NCBI GenBank assembly: GCA_015345905.1
Contig: JADDTR010000002.1
Span: forward strand, 1,240,001-1,304,000
Direction: 5' to 3'
DNA length: 64,000 nucleotides
Source: Aotearoamyces nothofagi
Taxonomy: Eukaryota > Ascomycota > Leotiomycetes > Leotiales > Tympanidaceae
The notes under the pieces are model-generated. The model had not been told where the DNA came from. It worked only from the letters and a program-made list of their open reading frames with translations, and did not search any database. Positions 1 to 12,208 of the stretch are shown piece after piece (within the stretch, counting starts at the first letter, position 1; each line of letters begins with the position of its first letter). Both the position numbers and the translations under genes were made by a program.

Positions 1-244
1 AACCACAGCCCGGCTTCAGGGAAGTAGTCCAAATATATTGCCAATTAGATGTAAGACTTACGCTCCAGCTTGCCCATCCTGTAAACATGCGATTAGCTTG
101 GGTCAGCCTATGTATGCTGTATTGCTTACCTGGGTTTCTAGCCTGGCAGTCTGCACAAACACTGTTACCCGGAACGTTTTTGATAAGATCCTGCAATGCG
201 CGCTCGTTGCGCGCCTGTTGACGCTTGCTCAATGCTCCAGACAT
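1..244 (-). CDS. ArfGAP-type GTPase-activating protein, N-terminal part
   Basis: This is the 5' end of a gene that leaves the window on the left. The start codon is at 244-242. Exon 1 (244-130) encodes MSGALSKRQQARNERALQDL and runs on to a CADC pair followed by QARNP. A 51-bp intron (129-79) and a 17-bp exon 2 (78-62, encoding GWASWS after the junction) follow, and a further intron begins at 61. The order basic helix, NxxCADC, NPxWAS is the start of the ArfGAP zinc finger, whose CxxC is the first half of the zinc site; in the family this finger activates GTP hydrolysis by Arf on Golgi and endosomal membranes. The N-terminus most resembles fungal Age1/Gts1/SMAP-like proteins. The catalytic arginine and remaining zinc ligands lie outside the window, so the subfamily is inferred. 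Confidence 0.8.
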   Translation of the reverse strand, partial: MSGALSKRQQARNERALQDLIKNVPGNSVCADCQARNPGKQYSIHRLTQANRMFTGWASWSVSLTSNWQYIWTTSLKPGCG

Positions 245-913
245 GATGCTGAGTTTCGCGTTGTTGGCGACGATGGGGAAAATCTAGGATCGCACAAGAA
301 GAAGTAAAATTACAATTCTATAGTATACATGCGGAAATTTTTACAAGAGCTCATGAGGATCGTTCCGTCGTAAATCACCCAGCAATGGAGTGGTAACAGG
401 ATTCTAAAGACCGTCGGACAGAAAGGAGAGTCTGGGAAGGTGGAGGAGCTATCAATCTAGGTCGGCTAGGCTAATTCCCTTTCGAAAATGGTAGAAGTCA
501 AATCCCGTTAGCGTGTCAACCACGTGCGATGCCCGTTTTATTGAACAAGGGGGCTGAGTTCCCGGAGAGTTCCCCATTGTGGATTTAGGGGAGCTATGCG
601 ATGTAACCCAGGGGAGTACTACAGCCTGGGAACAAGGAATGCATAGATATTGGGAATATCTAAATGAAGCCCATCGCAAAGTTACCAGTTGTATCTTCGG
701 CTTCCCTGCAACTTTTAATTGATCTGCCAGACGACGGGTTCGATTGTAGTGCAATTCTGTCTTGATAAATTCTGATTGATAAATTCTCTGTCTTGATATA
801 TAGTATCTGGCTACCTCTGTTATATCCTACTCTATTTAATGTCGATATACGCCCGCTCTGTGCTCCAGTCTTGTCTACAAGGATCCGTGGCCGATATGAA
901 ATGAATAATCAGT
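245..913. other. Intergenic: ArfGAP promoter and ADH 3' flank
   Basis: No supportable gene. It contains the upstream region of the ArfGAP gene and the 3' flank of the alcohol dehydrogenase. A short AT-rich direct repeat of a TTGATAAATTCT-like unit lies near 760-800. Open frames here show no family resemblance. Confidence 0.6.
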
Positions 914-1958
914 CTACTGTCCAACAATGACACCTCTATATCTCATTCTCCCCGATTCCAGCTTCTCAAATGCCTCGTTTATGCCATCCGCCGTCATTGG
1001 GAACTCTTCGATTATCGGCTTGATCTGATGCACAGCCGCAAACTCCAGCATATCTCTCTGCACCTGTCTTGGGGCGACGACAACACCATGGATATTTAAT
1101 TCCCCGGAAACAATCGCCATATAAGGGATCACAAAGTCGTCCTGGCTCACACTAAGAGGGTAAATGTGAGCTCCAGGTGCCAAAATAGGCACATACTGCA
1201 TCCAATCCGGTTGGGCTGATGACGTGACGAGGAGCTGGTCGATAGGTTTTCCGATCTTCAGCTCCTTGACGCCTTTCGTAACATAAAACTCTGTAGCGCC
1301 CAAGGCCATAGCTTCCTCCCTCTTGTTCTCCGTGCTTGAGAATACGACCACTTGGCAGCCCATCTTTGCGGCGAATTGAATGGCCAGATGTCCCAGACCG
1401 CCAATGCCAATTATACCGACACGGTCTGTAGTCCGCGCTCCCCATGAGTATAACGCATTGAACACTGTGGCACCACCACACATCAGGGGTGCAGCATACT
1501 TGCGTTCGAGGCTGGCTGGGATTTTGAAGAGGAAGCTTGCTTTCCGGACAGCCATATCGCCGAATGAGCCTTCGGTATGTTCGTTGTAACCGTACATGCT
1601 TCGTTGAATGCAGAGAGTTTCGTGTCCGGTGATGCACTGCTTGCAGTCCAAGCAAGAGTTGTGCTGGTATCCCCAGCCTACAGAGTCGCCCTTCACGAAG
1701 CCCTTGACATCGCGGCCAATTTCCTAGGTTGAGTTAGTCATTTGTGGACGTTTGGGTGTGTGGAGGGCAAAGTACCTGGACAGTTCCTGCGCCCTCGTGC
1801 CCAAGAACCATATCCACATGCTTGAAGTGCTCGTCGGTGCCGCAGAGACCAGAGTGGGTGATTTTCACAAGAACTTCATCTGCTTGGATTTCGCGCTCTA
1901 TCTTGGCCTTGATGACCTTGCCATCCTGGGAACCCTTGAAAACGGTGAGAGAGACCAT
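914..1958 (-). CDS. Zinc-dependent alcohol dehydrogenase (MDR superfamily)
   Basis: Two exons, 1958-1776 and 1723-914, joined across a 52-bp intron (1775-1724), give 330 residues. The N-terminal GroES-like fold shows the catalytic zinc cysteine in GLCGTDEHF (about residue 39) and the histidine in LGHEGAG (about 54). The structural zinc lobe has the four cysteines of CLDCKQC and ETLC. The third catalytic cysteine is likely in APLMCGGATVF. The cofactor-binding fold carries GIGGLGHLAIQFA. The pattern fits the cinnamyl-alcohol/YahK-like branch that interconverts primary alcohols and aldehydes with NAD(P)H; the actual substrate cannot be read from sequence. The protein is slightly shorter than the usual 345-360 residues because the loop between the catalytic Cys and GHE is short. 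Likely cytosolic, as no signal peptide is seen. Confidence 0.9.
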
Positions 1959-3657
1959 GATTGCTGGCTGTTTCAGATGATGGGAATTGACGAAAACTCG
2001 GTAGCTGCGTTTGAGGCAAGTTGAAAATTTACGAGGTGGAGGTGGAAGTGGAAGTGAAAGTGAAATTTTAGCAACGGAAGTACGTATACAGCATATATAT
2101 ATATATCAATAGGGATAACAAAGCGAGATCATTCTAGAGCACAATTTTATGATTGTTCAGCAAGTGGGTTTCAGGTTGGAAACCATTTCAAGTACACCGT
2201 TTCTATGGCATACCAGAATAGGAGAAAAGGGTTTGACAGTCGAAACGGATAGGACGATGGCCGAGCATCCGAAGGTGCTAATTGGCCACATTGCCTATCT
2301 GAGTGGATAGACTGGCACGGCGTTGTCAACAAGGAGAGAAATATCCGGCGCCAGTACGCTGGTATGTCGATATGACGTTGGCAGCGAAACCCTTTATGCT
2401 CTGACGGGAGCTTAGCAGATTGGACGACTACGCACTGGACCTCGGCTGACGCATGGGCTCAGTGGCTACTGTGAACGTCGCCCGATCCTCGAGCTCACCC
2501 AATGTGCAGGCTTCATCGGCCGGGACATTGTTTGCAAGAGGCAGCAGTCTTCCAGACGCCGATGCAACGTGGCAAATGCAATGCAAATGCAAATGCCACC
2601 AAAGGCCAAGTGCGGCAAAAAAAAAAACCTAATGCTGATCAATAATTATACGCTGTGGAAAAGGCTGGACGCAGGGACGGGAGGTGACGGCATTGGACCA
2701 TGTTCCGACGTTGAGCCGCATTTCGGCAGTTGGGTTTGGCCGGAGCGCATCAGACAGGGCACGGCAGCTTTCAACGGCGAGGCGAGAGTCGAGACGTGGC
2801 GATCCACGTCCACACTCCTTTGTCAGCACGTTGTTTGAGAGCCACGTGACATGCCCAACCCACAGACCTGGCGTACGGACCTGGCGTGTCTGGCTCTATA
2901 AGTCGGCCACTTCCCACACGATTCTTGACAAGAACAAAATGAAAATTGGCTGGGCAATTTAGCCTTGGGACTTGCGGGCTTTTAGGCCAGAACTCGCCCC
3001 ATGGCGAGCCTTGTAACCAGCTGGCCAAGGTCGGCCGGACGCTGAAGGCATCGCAGCATCGACTGGTGAGTATATTCCGTCTTATTCGGGGTTTACAGAC
3101 GGTGGCGTGGCGTTGGCATTCTAAATCAAGTCACGGTAATATTGAGAGATCCTGAGAGCTCCCAACCAGGTTTGCTCGCTCATCATCCAGCCATCAATCG
3201 CGGCTTCACAGCCTCACGGCTTCACGGCCTCACCAGTAAGTGAGATACTGTTGTAGCGGTATATCCGATATCAAAAAACACATTGAAACCGAGGATAATT
3301 AAAGCCAAGGTGGTACCTTTGGTCAGTTGTCTTCAGCTGTGAGAGAGGCCGTCTGCTTTTTTATGACACGTGACCCGCACATACACCGTTGACAGCCCAA
3401 GCTCCAACCGGCGCACGCGACCGCGTAAAGCTTCTTAGGCGCGTCACTACCTAGGTATTAGCGACCCTGTAACAGACCACCTTCAGCTGTTGCCAATCGC
3501 AAACCGCAACTTATCAAAGCTGTCGCAAAACAATTTCACATCCGTTCAAATTGTGCCTCTGTCAAACACGATTGTGTCGCATATAGTCTTTCACTGCATT
3601 TCTCAACCCTCGAATTCTGTCTCATCTACATCAGCAAACCTCAGATCTATCCTGATC
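1959..3657. promoter_or_regulatory. Long divergent intergenic region, ADH/NASP
   Basis: About 1.7 kb between the divergent starts of the dehydrogenase (-) and the histone chaperone (+). It holds an AT dinucleotide tract near 2092-2106, a short run of ATGCAAATGC-like repeats near 2575-2600 and a GGCTTCACAGCCTCAC-like repeat near 3200. No coding frame has a recognisable protein. Confidence 0.5.
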
Positions 3658-5345
3658 ATGGCTGAACCATCAGACGCACCTGTAACGACCTCCGTGGACG
3701 AATCCGCAGCTGCCAACGAGGTATTCAACTCGGTCAAAGTCTCACTAGCAGATCTATGCGCCAAAGGCACATCTCAGTATGCACGCAAGAACTACGCCGA
3801 AGCTGCTGACTACTATGCGCGAGCCTCCGAACTTCAAGCCGAACTCAATGGCGAGATGGATCCAGAGAACGCGGAAATCCTCTTTCTCTACGGTCGAAGC
3901 TTGTTTAAGGTTGGGCAAAGTCAGAGTGATGTTTTGGGAGGCAAGGCTGGAGGCGAAAAAAAGAAGTCAAATGGCGCCAAGCCTAAGAAAGTAGACGCCT
4001 CCACAGCATCTAATGAGCTCGAGATAATCACAGAAGAGGCTGTGGCTGTGATCTCGGAAAGCAATGAATCTGTTGCTAAAAAGGAAGACGATACCGATGC
4101 CAATAAGCCCTTGTTTCAATTCACTGGCGATGAGAACTTTGAGAACTCAGATGACGAGGAAGAGGTAAGCTGCATTATGTATTCGGCGACGTTCTGGAGA
4201 GAAAACGTGCAATGGATAACCCTAACAATACCTTAGGGAGGTGAAGATGAAGATGAAGACGAAGACGAAGACGACCTTGCTGTCGCGTTTGAAGTCCTCG
4301 ACCTAGCACGCGTGCTCTTTACGCGCAAGTTGGAACAACCTGAGGAGGGTGAAGGCAAAGGAAAGGCAGTCGGCGATTCCCATCTGACAACACACCTCAA
4401 GGAGCGCTTAGCCGACACCCATGATCTCCTGGCTGAGATATCTTTGGAAAATGAACGGTAATAATCTACTTCTATTGACATCTCCGAATGCGTCAACTTT
4501 AGATCGTGCTAATGAAATCTAGGTTTCCTAACGCGGTCAGCGATTTCAGAGCCGCTCTTGCACATAAGCAGGAGTTATTCCCTATTGAATCAGAGATCAT
4601 TGCAGAGGCTCACTTCAAGCTGTCTCTTGCACTCGAGTTTGCCTCCATAACCACTACGAAAGAAGAGGGCGAGGAGGATACTCCGGATGAGCCTAAGGAT
4701 ACACACATTGATGAGGTCATGAGAGATGAGGCCGCGAAAGAGCTGATGCTTGCTATTGAGAGCACAAAGCTGAAATTACAAAACAAGGAAGTCGAGCTAG
4801 CGTCGTCTTCAAATCCTGACGATAATGACCTCACCCGAACACAAATTGCTGAGGTCAAGGAAATTGTCTCAGATATGGAGCAACGGGTAATTCTCCACAC
4901 TTTTTCACCATTAAAGATCATAGTAAAGCTAATTTGAAACTAGCTGCTTGACCTTCGTGCGCCTCCTGTTGATATCAACACGGCTCTTAATGGCCCTGCA
5001 GGAGCGGCTAACGGAATCAACCCACTTGGAGGTATAATTGGAGCGACACTGGGTGAGTCGCCTGCGGATGCAGAAGCTAGGATTGAAGAAGCGAAGAAGA
5101 CCGCCACAGATCTCACTGGCCTTATTCGACGAAAGAAAGCGACCAAGCCAGCAGAGGCCACTGAAGCAAGCAGCAACGGAACTAATGGACCAAACGGCAA
5201 GCGAAAGGCCGAGGAATTAGAAGATGCCGATGAAGATGCTGATACTGCAAAGAAAACGAAAATTGAGGAGGTTACTAAGGAATTGGAAGATGGAGATGGC
5301 GATAATGCAATGAAAGCAGAGGCTGAAAAGGTGGCCGAGAAATAA
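3658..5345 (+). CDS. NASP/Hif1/Sim3-type histone chaperone (SHNi-TPR)
   Basis: Four exons (3658-4164, 4237-4457, 4523-4886, 4944-5345) give 497 residues with all phases consistent. The N-terminal TPR-like helices include CAKGTSQYARKNYAEAADYY and the pair EILFLYGRSLFKVGQ. A long acidic insert (DDEEE plus GGEDEDEDEDEDD) interrupts the TPRs, as is typical of NASP. The SHNi-TPR helix is PIESEIIAEAHFKLSLALEF. The C-terminus has a coiled-coil stretch and a basic nuclear-localisation-like segment (KRKAEELED, AKKTK). The family binds H3-H4 and escorts it to the nucleus for deposition, including the centromeric H3 variant in fission yeast Sim3. The ATG at 3658 is chosen because upstream in-frame sequence lacks conserved features. 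Confidence 0.9.
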
Positions 5346-5837
5346 TGCAATGGTAACGGGGGGTTTCAAGAGCTCAGCCATTTAACCCAGTAGCTGCTCA
5401 ATCTGGAGGTACCTTCGATAGGCGTTAGGACGAGTACCATTGGAATGTCCATGGATCCAACGGCTCGGGTGGGATTGTAAGATCTGAAAATTTATGGCTC
5501 TAAAATGCACTTGTAATTACTCCATATTCTTCGCAATACTTGAGTATCAAGCAATAGTAACAATACCTGGATGATATCAATTCCTGCCAAATCTAGCGGT
5601 CAAAAAGTTCAACAAAATGCACTTCTCGACGTGTTTATTAAGTAGGTGATCGCAGATTGCCCGATCCATATGCAGAATAGGCGATCCCCCTCGCCTCCGC
5701 CGGAGTAAATCAACCTGAAATCCATAGAATACACGCATCGCTGTCTCAAGGAAGATATGATAAGTCTTCCGGTTAATAAAATAACAGTGCCACTTATCAT
5801 TGTCCCGGATGACAAACCGTATCTGGTCATACTACAC
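5346..5837. other. Convergent intergenic spacer, NASP/HRP1
   Basis: 492 bp between the 3' ends of the convergent NASP and HRP1 genes, presumably both 3' UTRs. AT-rich, no gene seen. Confidence 0.5.
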
Positions 5838-8800
5838 CTAGCCTCGCGAATACGGATGGAAGCCACCACGTGCTCCACCTCGACCTCCTCCACGATAATT
5901 TGCACCTGGCTTCCCTGCATTCTTAGGCCCCGTCGGTGCACCTGCAGGAGGGGCTGGCTGTGGTCCGGAGGGTGGAACTGAGCCTCCCTGACTTCCTCCT
6001 CTGTTCTGTAATGAACCACCTCGACCACTTTGACCGCCGCCTAAGTTGGGCTGTGGAACATCATCGTACATCCCCTCCCAACTTGTAGGTCCACCACCCG
6101 CACCGGTTCCATAACTTGGCTGTGAATACTGCGACTGATCACGTGCTGCTCGTCTTGCTTGTTGCTGTTCATACTTTTGCTGCTCGAAGACTTGCTGCTC
6201 GTACGCGTTATATCCGGGCGTGCCTACTCGTCCACCTGGATTGCTGGCCGCACCTCCAGCTGCAGCTCCACTACCTTGCAACGCAGCTCCTCCAGCAATG
6301 CCTTGTGCCTGCATCTGTTGCATCTGTTGCATCTGCTGCATCTGCTGCATTTGTGCTAGCATCGCTGGATTCATGCCTTGCATGCCCGTTCCCATCGCTG
6401 CATTTGGACTTTGAGGGCTCTGACTCCGGCCCACTGCAGCACCACTGCCGCCCATTTGCTGTTGCATAGCTTGCATCTGTTGCATCTGTTGCATCTGCGC
6501 CATCATTGCAGGGTTCATGCCGCCCGCCATACCGCCTGCCATGCCACCTGCCATGCCGCGATTAGCACCCATTGCCATTTGTTGTTGCATCATTGCGAAG
6601 TATTGCTGCATGCGTTGCCAGTATTGAGCCATGAGTTGAGGTGTCATCCCACCCGGTGCCATCTGGTTGCTGCCACCTTGCTGCTGCTGAGTGCTGGGAT
6701 TGTCTTGTCTCTCTTCGCCTCCTTTGCGGAAACGGTTTCGTCCGCTACGGTTCTCTTCCTCCTCGCGCATGTTGCCTCGTGGCTGTGCTTTTTTAACTTC
6801 GATAGGTTTTCCCAGGATTTCGAGCGGCGAATCCAAACAAGCTTCAACGGCAGCTTCACTATCGAATGTTACAAATCCGAAACCTCGCGGCCGTCCAGTG
6901 TCTTTGTCCATCATGAGTGTAGCATCGACGACTCGGCCGAATTGCATGAAGTACTCTTTAAAGTCCTGCTCATTGGCCTCTTGGCTGACACCACCCACAA
7001 AGATCTTACTGGTACGTTCTTGCTCGTCTCGTGGAATGGCGCGCTTGGGATCAATCTTGAGATTATCATGTGAGTTCCTGTGCTTTGTTTGTAGGGGGGA
7101 TTTGGAAGGATGAGAACGCAAAGAGTTAACATGTGTCTGAAAGTCTGGTCTTACTATTTTCCCATCTAGATAATGCTCCTTAACCATCACTATATTGACT
7201 GTTCTTGGGTCTTTGAATGTGAGGAAGCCGAAGCCACGTGACCGGCCGGACGCACCATCGCGCATCACGGTGCACTCCACGACTTCTCCGAACTGCGAGA
7301 AATACTCCCGGAGAGACTCTGCATTTTTAAGGTGTGTCAGTAGACTGAGCTTATCTTCCTAGATATCTATATGGCCGACAAATACATACGATCGGTTGTT
7401 TCCCAGTTCAGGCCACCAATGAACATCTTTCTGCATTTTCAAGAATAGTTAGCAACTTGACAATAAAAACGAAATGAACATTGCCAAAAGTTAGTCTGAG
7501 AATTTAAAGAAATTATTCCAGTCCACGAAGGTGTTGCATATGTTTGGCATCAATTCGCGAGACTGCCCTATGCACAGATACGCCATCTTGCATCCTAGCA
7601 CTGAAGCAATTGCAGTGGTAAAATGGCCACATCCCGGGCACAACAGTACAATGGGTGTTGTTGCTTTGTATCTCCAGCTATAGACTTTTGCAGTCAAAAG
7701 GTTTTTGTTGATGGTGAGGAGGCTTAAGGACAAGCACCCTGGCTGGTACCATGTTTGCAGGTTTCCGCTGAACACTATGTTGAAGGGTCCCTCGAAAGTC
7801 ATGCAATGAAGTATGACGGCACAAGAGAGCCGAGAACATTCGTGTCTTTTGCTATCGTGATGCTAGGTACTGGCGTCGAGCGCTATACGCTTCCCGTTTT
7901 GCTAAGCCTAAGAGCATAAAGCTTCTTCTGTTGCTCTATGAAGATTATCTCGACAATAGGCTATGTAGTAGTAGTAGTAGTAGGCTTGACTATGCCGTTG
8001 TTGTTGGCCAGTGCACGAGGATACCAGTTCTCTCTTATATCTCACTCAAGCTTCCTCCGACCTGCCAGTATCCGAGCCCCAAAACAACTTCAAGTCCAGT
8101 CGAGGGATGCAATAAACCCAATATTTGCATCCTCAGACACCCCATGCCATCTGAGAAGCGTTGTTGCTTGCTGCTTTTGTCCCATGCCTTATCTTCCGCT
8201 GGTCTCCGTCTAATGTTTCCCCAAGTCATGCCATTTATTCAGGCCGTTTTTACATATAAAATATCTCCGCCATCCAATGTAACTGATTGTTGTGATTGAC
8301 ATCACAGGACTTATTTGGTGTACGCCAGTAGTAACTATGACAGGACACAGTCTTCGAACGCCAGGAGTTGGTTTACCTTATGCTTTGATGCTAGAGTGAA
8401 TTATATGTAATGAAATTGTCATAATCTTACCCATCTTCCTTGATGCCTGGTCCGTGGGCTTCGTGTTCATGTGGAGCTGGTGCACTATAATCATTGCCAT
8501 TTCCGAGATTGAAATCTATTTCATCATCGTCTTGATCCTGCTCATTGTTATACATGTGTTGATCTCCACCGCTGTTCTGTTCTGCCTCAACAGTCACGTC
8601 TTCAGCTTTAATTGTGCCGGATCCGTTGACCACAGCGGGTTCGGGTTTGACTACTTGTGTAGCTTGTGCAGATTTTGAAGCGTCATCTTCGTCCGTGTAC
8701 CTGAATATATGTCAGTATCACCCTAGACTTAAATATTCAAGGTCGTGAGAATGTGCGCGCCCAGGTGAGATTTGACAAGGCGCGACAAGGTGAGTCTGAA

Positions 8801-8901
8801 GGTCGCTCCCAGAAGCCATCCCCAAGCAACATGTATGAGGTGATAGTGAGTACTTACAGATCGGCGAAGAGATCATCCTCAAGATCCTCTGGTTCCGTCA
8901 T
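5838..8901 (-). CDS. HRP1: Hrp1/Nab4-type hnRNP, two RRMs
   Basis: Five exons (8901-8858, 8700-8431, 7430-7390, 7318-7155, 7055-5838) give 578 residues. The N-terminus is acidic and ends in IDFNLGNGNDY and HGPGIKEDG. RRM1 has RNP2-like KMFIGGLNWETTD and RNP1 RSRGFGFLTF; RRM2 has KIFVGGVSQEA and RPRGFGFVTF, joined by the conserved linker IDPKRAIPRDEQ. Acceptor 7056 was chosen because it restores GKI-IDPKRAIP exactly. The C-terminal half is rich in Gln/Met (MQQMQ repeats near residues 340-440) with an RGG box at the end. In yeast the protein is cleavage factor IB, acting in mRNA 3'-end formation and export. Start is near a divergent promoter shared with the Rab GAP gene. Odd feature: intron 2 is 1,000 bp. 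Confidence 0.93.
7431..8430 (-). other. Unusually long HRP1 intron
   Basis: Donor GTAAG at 8430 and acceptor TGCAG ending at 7431 are both required to join HGPGIKEDG to KMFIGGLNW in frame (phase 2). The intron is 1,000 bp, while the other introns in this gene are 71 to 157 bp. It contains an AGT trinucleotide tract near 7967-7982. I see no snoRNA boxes or convincing coding exon in it. Confidence 0.8.
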
Positions 8902-9280
8902 GACTACTGTATATGCGTGAGTTGGTTCGAGAGTAAATCAGTTGTCGAAGGTGAGCTCGTTGGTACCCTAGACAGCAAACTATTCAGACTCTGCCTAACG
9001 CAGCGCGGCAAAGTTTTGCTCGTACGCTGAGTGCGATGTGAAATTAAATGGGTCGACAGCGAAGTCTAAATCGCAAAAAGATAAAGGTGGATGAATGGAG
9101 ATCTGTAGCTCTTCAAGATGAGGAGGGAAGAGATGCTGCCGCTTCTGTAAAAGGCAACTACCTTAGCCTAGTTCGGCTACTAGCGCATGTCTCGCCTCTT
9201 GGTTCCTGGCAACGATATGTAACCTTGGGCTTCAGAGAAGGATAACAGGTGACGGTGAAGCTGTTCTGCCCTCTTCCACA
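8902..9280. promoter_or_regulatory. Divergent promoter HRP1/GYP1
   Basis: 379 bp separate the HRP1 start (-) from the Rab GAP start (+). It must hold both 5' UTRs and core promoters. No clear TATA box was seen. Confidence 0.5.
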
Positions 9281-11478
9281 ATGTTTTCTCCTCCAGGCGG
9301 CGGAAAGAAGCCAGTACATCAGGTCAGATATATCTTCTAAACACCAAATTAGTTATGTGCATGAGCTTATTCGACTTTATAGGAGATGGTGCAGGTTGGT
9401 GCGTTAAATCCCCCCGCGCTGGTCAATTTGGCCTTTTGCGCCTGACTACTACGTTGCGATTCCACTGCCACATATTTGCTAACTTGTTCCTTCACTCATT
9501 TAGAGAGACCAGAGTATGTAGCTTTCCATAGCTTCTTTATACTTCATGAAATGGCATTGCTTTGCAAGCGCAAAGGAGACTCGCTGACTGATAGCTCAGG
9601 TCCGCATCTCCATTCTGGCGGCACAAGACTTCTGATACAACCAATGCAACGTCTCCAAAGAAGCAACAGACACCGGATCCAAATATAGTTGTTGGCGCCT
9701 CTTACTCGCATGCGGATATAGTCAAATTCGACTCATTGTACGTCTTCAGGCTTACTGAGGGGAAAGCTTCTCTATCTAACCTTGTGTCCTTCAGATCATT
9801 GTCCTCCAGTGGCAACCGACCTAGAACACCTCCACAATCATCTTCATATAAAGCAAAAGGCGAGCACAGTCCACCAATGACCAAAATGGCTGCTGGATTG
9901 TCGTCTCCACCAAGAAGAACATATACCGATTTCTTGTCTCATACAAATCATGACTGGGATGTAAACGATGAAGAGGATGACGATGAGGAATATGGGTATG
10001 ATAATGACGATGGTGATGATTTTAGCCTTCCTAGTGTGTCTAGTATGAAAAGGAAATCAAAACGCATACCTGAACCAGCCAATACGGATCCTGGAGGCCT
10101 CTTGCCTTGGGGGCACAGTATCGGTGGACTTTGGGGCTCGCGAAGACTATCTAACAGTGCAGATATTGCTATCGAACGCCCTGCCCCGTCCTACCCTACC
10201 ACAAAAAAGAGCGAAGGAAAGATACTTCGACCTCAATATAAAGAGATACTTAGAGGTACGTTTGGATTAAGATGCTATTACACGTAGAACTGACACTCTG
10301 GATAGATCCTGCAAACTCTTTACATCTCATTCACCACCCACCAGTCCCAGATGATGCCACACCGAAAGAGGTTGACGCGCACAGTCATCGAATAAGTAGA
10401 ATAAATAAGTTCAAAAAGATATTACAGGCGAGTTCGATACCGTTGACGGATCTCAGAGCTGCGTCCTGGAATGGTGTGCCGGAAGAGGTTCGGGCGATGA
10501 CCTGGCAATTGTTGCTGGGATATCTCCCGACTAGCAGTGAGCGAAGGGTAAGTACACTGGAGCGAAAACGGAAGGAATACCTTGACGGTATACGACAGGC
10601 ATTTGAGCGAGGTGGCACCACGACAGCTACTGCTGGTAAAGCTCGTGGTCTTGACGAAGCCGTCTGGCATCAGATTAGCATTGACGTACCTCGCACGAAC
10701 CCGCACCTAGAACTCTATGGTTACGAGGCGACACAGCGATCGTTGGAGAGGATTCTCTATCTCTGGGCAGTGAGGCATCCAGCAAGCGGTTACGTGCAAG
10801 GAATCAACGACCTTGTAACACCATTTTGGCAGGTATTTCTCGGCAGCTACATAACAGATTCAAACATTGAATTTGGGATGGATCCGGGCCAGCTGCCAAA
10901 GGCTGTCCTGGATGCTGTAGAGGCAGACTCATTTTGGTGTTTGACAAAGCTTCTGGATGGGATCCAGGATAATTACATATTTGCTCAGCCTGGCATTCAA
11001 CGGCAGGTCGCTGCGTTACGAGATCTAACGGCGAGGATCGACGCCGGTCTTGCAAAACATTTGGAGCAAGAAGGTGTCGAGTTCATACAGTTCAGTTTTA
11101 GATGGATGAACTGCCTACTGATGCGGGAAATTAGTGTACAAAATACGATAAGGATGTGGGATACCTACATGGTAAGTACCTCTGCCCAATATTACATCCG
11201 CAACTAAGCTAATACGTACCTAGGCCGAGGAGCAGGGCTTTTCGGAGTTTCATCTCTACGTATGTGCGGCGTTCCTTGTCAAATGGTCAGATAGACTGGT
11301 GCATATGGACTTCCAAGAGGTCATGATGTTCCTCCAGGCCTTACCAACCCGCGACTGGACCGAGAAAGATATCGAGCTTCTTCTCAGCGAAGCATTCATT
11401 TGGCAGAGTCTTTTCAAGGGATCTAGCGCACACTTGAGGGGAGGTAATAGTACGACCCCGTCAAATGCTGTAATGTAA
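9281..11478 (+). CDS. GYP1: Gyp1-type Rab GTPase-activating protein (TBC domain)
   Basis: The proposed start ATG (9281) opens MFSPPGGGKKPVHQ and ends at a donor at 9323. The next exons are uncertain: a short exon near 9383-9394 may exist. From 9595 the model is solid: 9595-9737, 9795-10255, 10306-11171 and 11224-11478, adding 574 residues. The TBC domain spans roughly the last 330 residues. It carries SWNGVPEEVRAMTWQLLLGY, the arginine-finger motif ISIDVPRTNP and the glutamine-finger motif YVQGINDLVTPFW. In the family these two residues supply the catalytic groups that hydrolyse GTP on Ypt1/Rab1-class proteins at the Golgi. The N-terminal third is Ser/Pro-rich with an acidic patch (NDEEDDDEE). 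Overall order matches fungal Gyp1 rather than Gyp5/7. Confidence 0.9.
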
Positions 11479-11720
11479 TAAAACCATATACCCCTTTACA
11501 CCTCATAGTAAGTGTGAGAGGATTCGAAAGGAATCCTTTTTTGTTTTTGAAATTTTCTTACTCTTTCAATGACTCTGAATGTGGGAAATGAATCTTTGGC
11601 TATGTGAACTCTATATCAATTGTCAATACCCAGAACTCCTAATCCCTCAATTTGGCCTCTGTTGGTGATGATAGCCTGCCCTCCTATCTAGCTCCGACGT
11701 AATTATCTTTTCGCCCATAT

Positions 11721-12208
11721 CTATTCTCTCGTTTTCGAGGAGCTCAGTTCCTCAATCTCGTCAAGTTCCTCGTCCTCTTCACTGCTCACAAGAACATCTG
11801 AGTCATCGTTCTCAGCCACGGCGGTATATTCCTCATCCTTCTCCCTCTTTTCCAATGTCTGCAAAACCCCCCCCAGAGGGTGCTAGCCATCACTATTCCC
11901 ATGCCGAACCACGCCCAGATACTCGGCAACACGTCCCATATGCCGCCCCAATCGAGCAAGATTGCAAAAACAATCTGGATGTACATGACATTCGTAGCCC
12001 TGGCACTCTTATCGTGGAGGAGACCCATGGTCATGAACGTCTGCAGCAGGAACCCACAAAGCCCAAGCACAATCAACAACGACCACTCGCGCAGATCGGC
12101 TGGCAAACGGAAGCCGGAGGCGGGAAAGATGGGGGTTAAGAAGAGTGCCAAGCTGCCGAGGACTGTGGTACCACGATCAGGGCGTAAGAATTCACAGAGA
12201 GCAAACAA
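11721..12208 (-). pseudogene. Truncated DMT/EamA-family transporter fragment
   Basis: The minus strand encodes the C-terminal half of a fungal drug/metabolite (EamA-type) transporter: SGFRLPADLREWSLLIVLGL, GFLLQTFMTMGLLHDKSARA, TNVMYIQIVFAILLD and the last membrane helix. An acidic tail (DEEYTAVAENDDSDV to SSSKTRE, stop at 11723-11721) follows in another frame. The shift falls in a run of eight C (11867-11874, G on the coding strand); one more base would restore the frame, so this is either a homopolymer sequencing error or a real lesion. The usual N-terminal five helices are absent: family resemblance fades at about 12190-12208, where GC-rich low-complexity DNA begins. I judge it a broken gene remnant, though a mis-assembled boundary is possible. 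Confidence 0.65.

Noticed and set aside
700-760. GGTTCGATTGT resembling a tRNA T-arm
   Set aside because: No acceptor, D or anticodon arm can be folded around it.
6116-7113. Plus-strand frames opposite HRP1
   Set aside because: Antisense shadows of the Gln/Met-rich C-terminus; no independent evidence.
7491-7802. 103-codon frame inside the HRP1 intron
   Set aside because: No similarity or splice sites to join it to the RRM exons.
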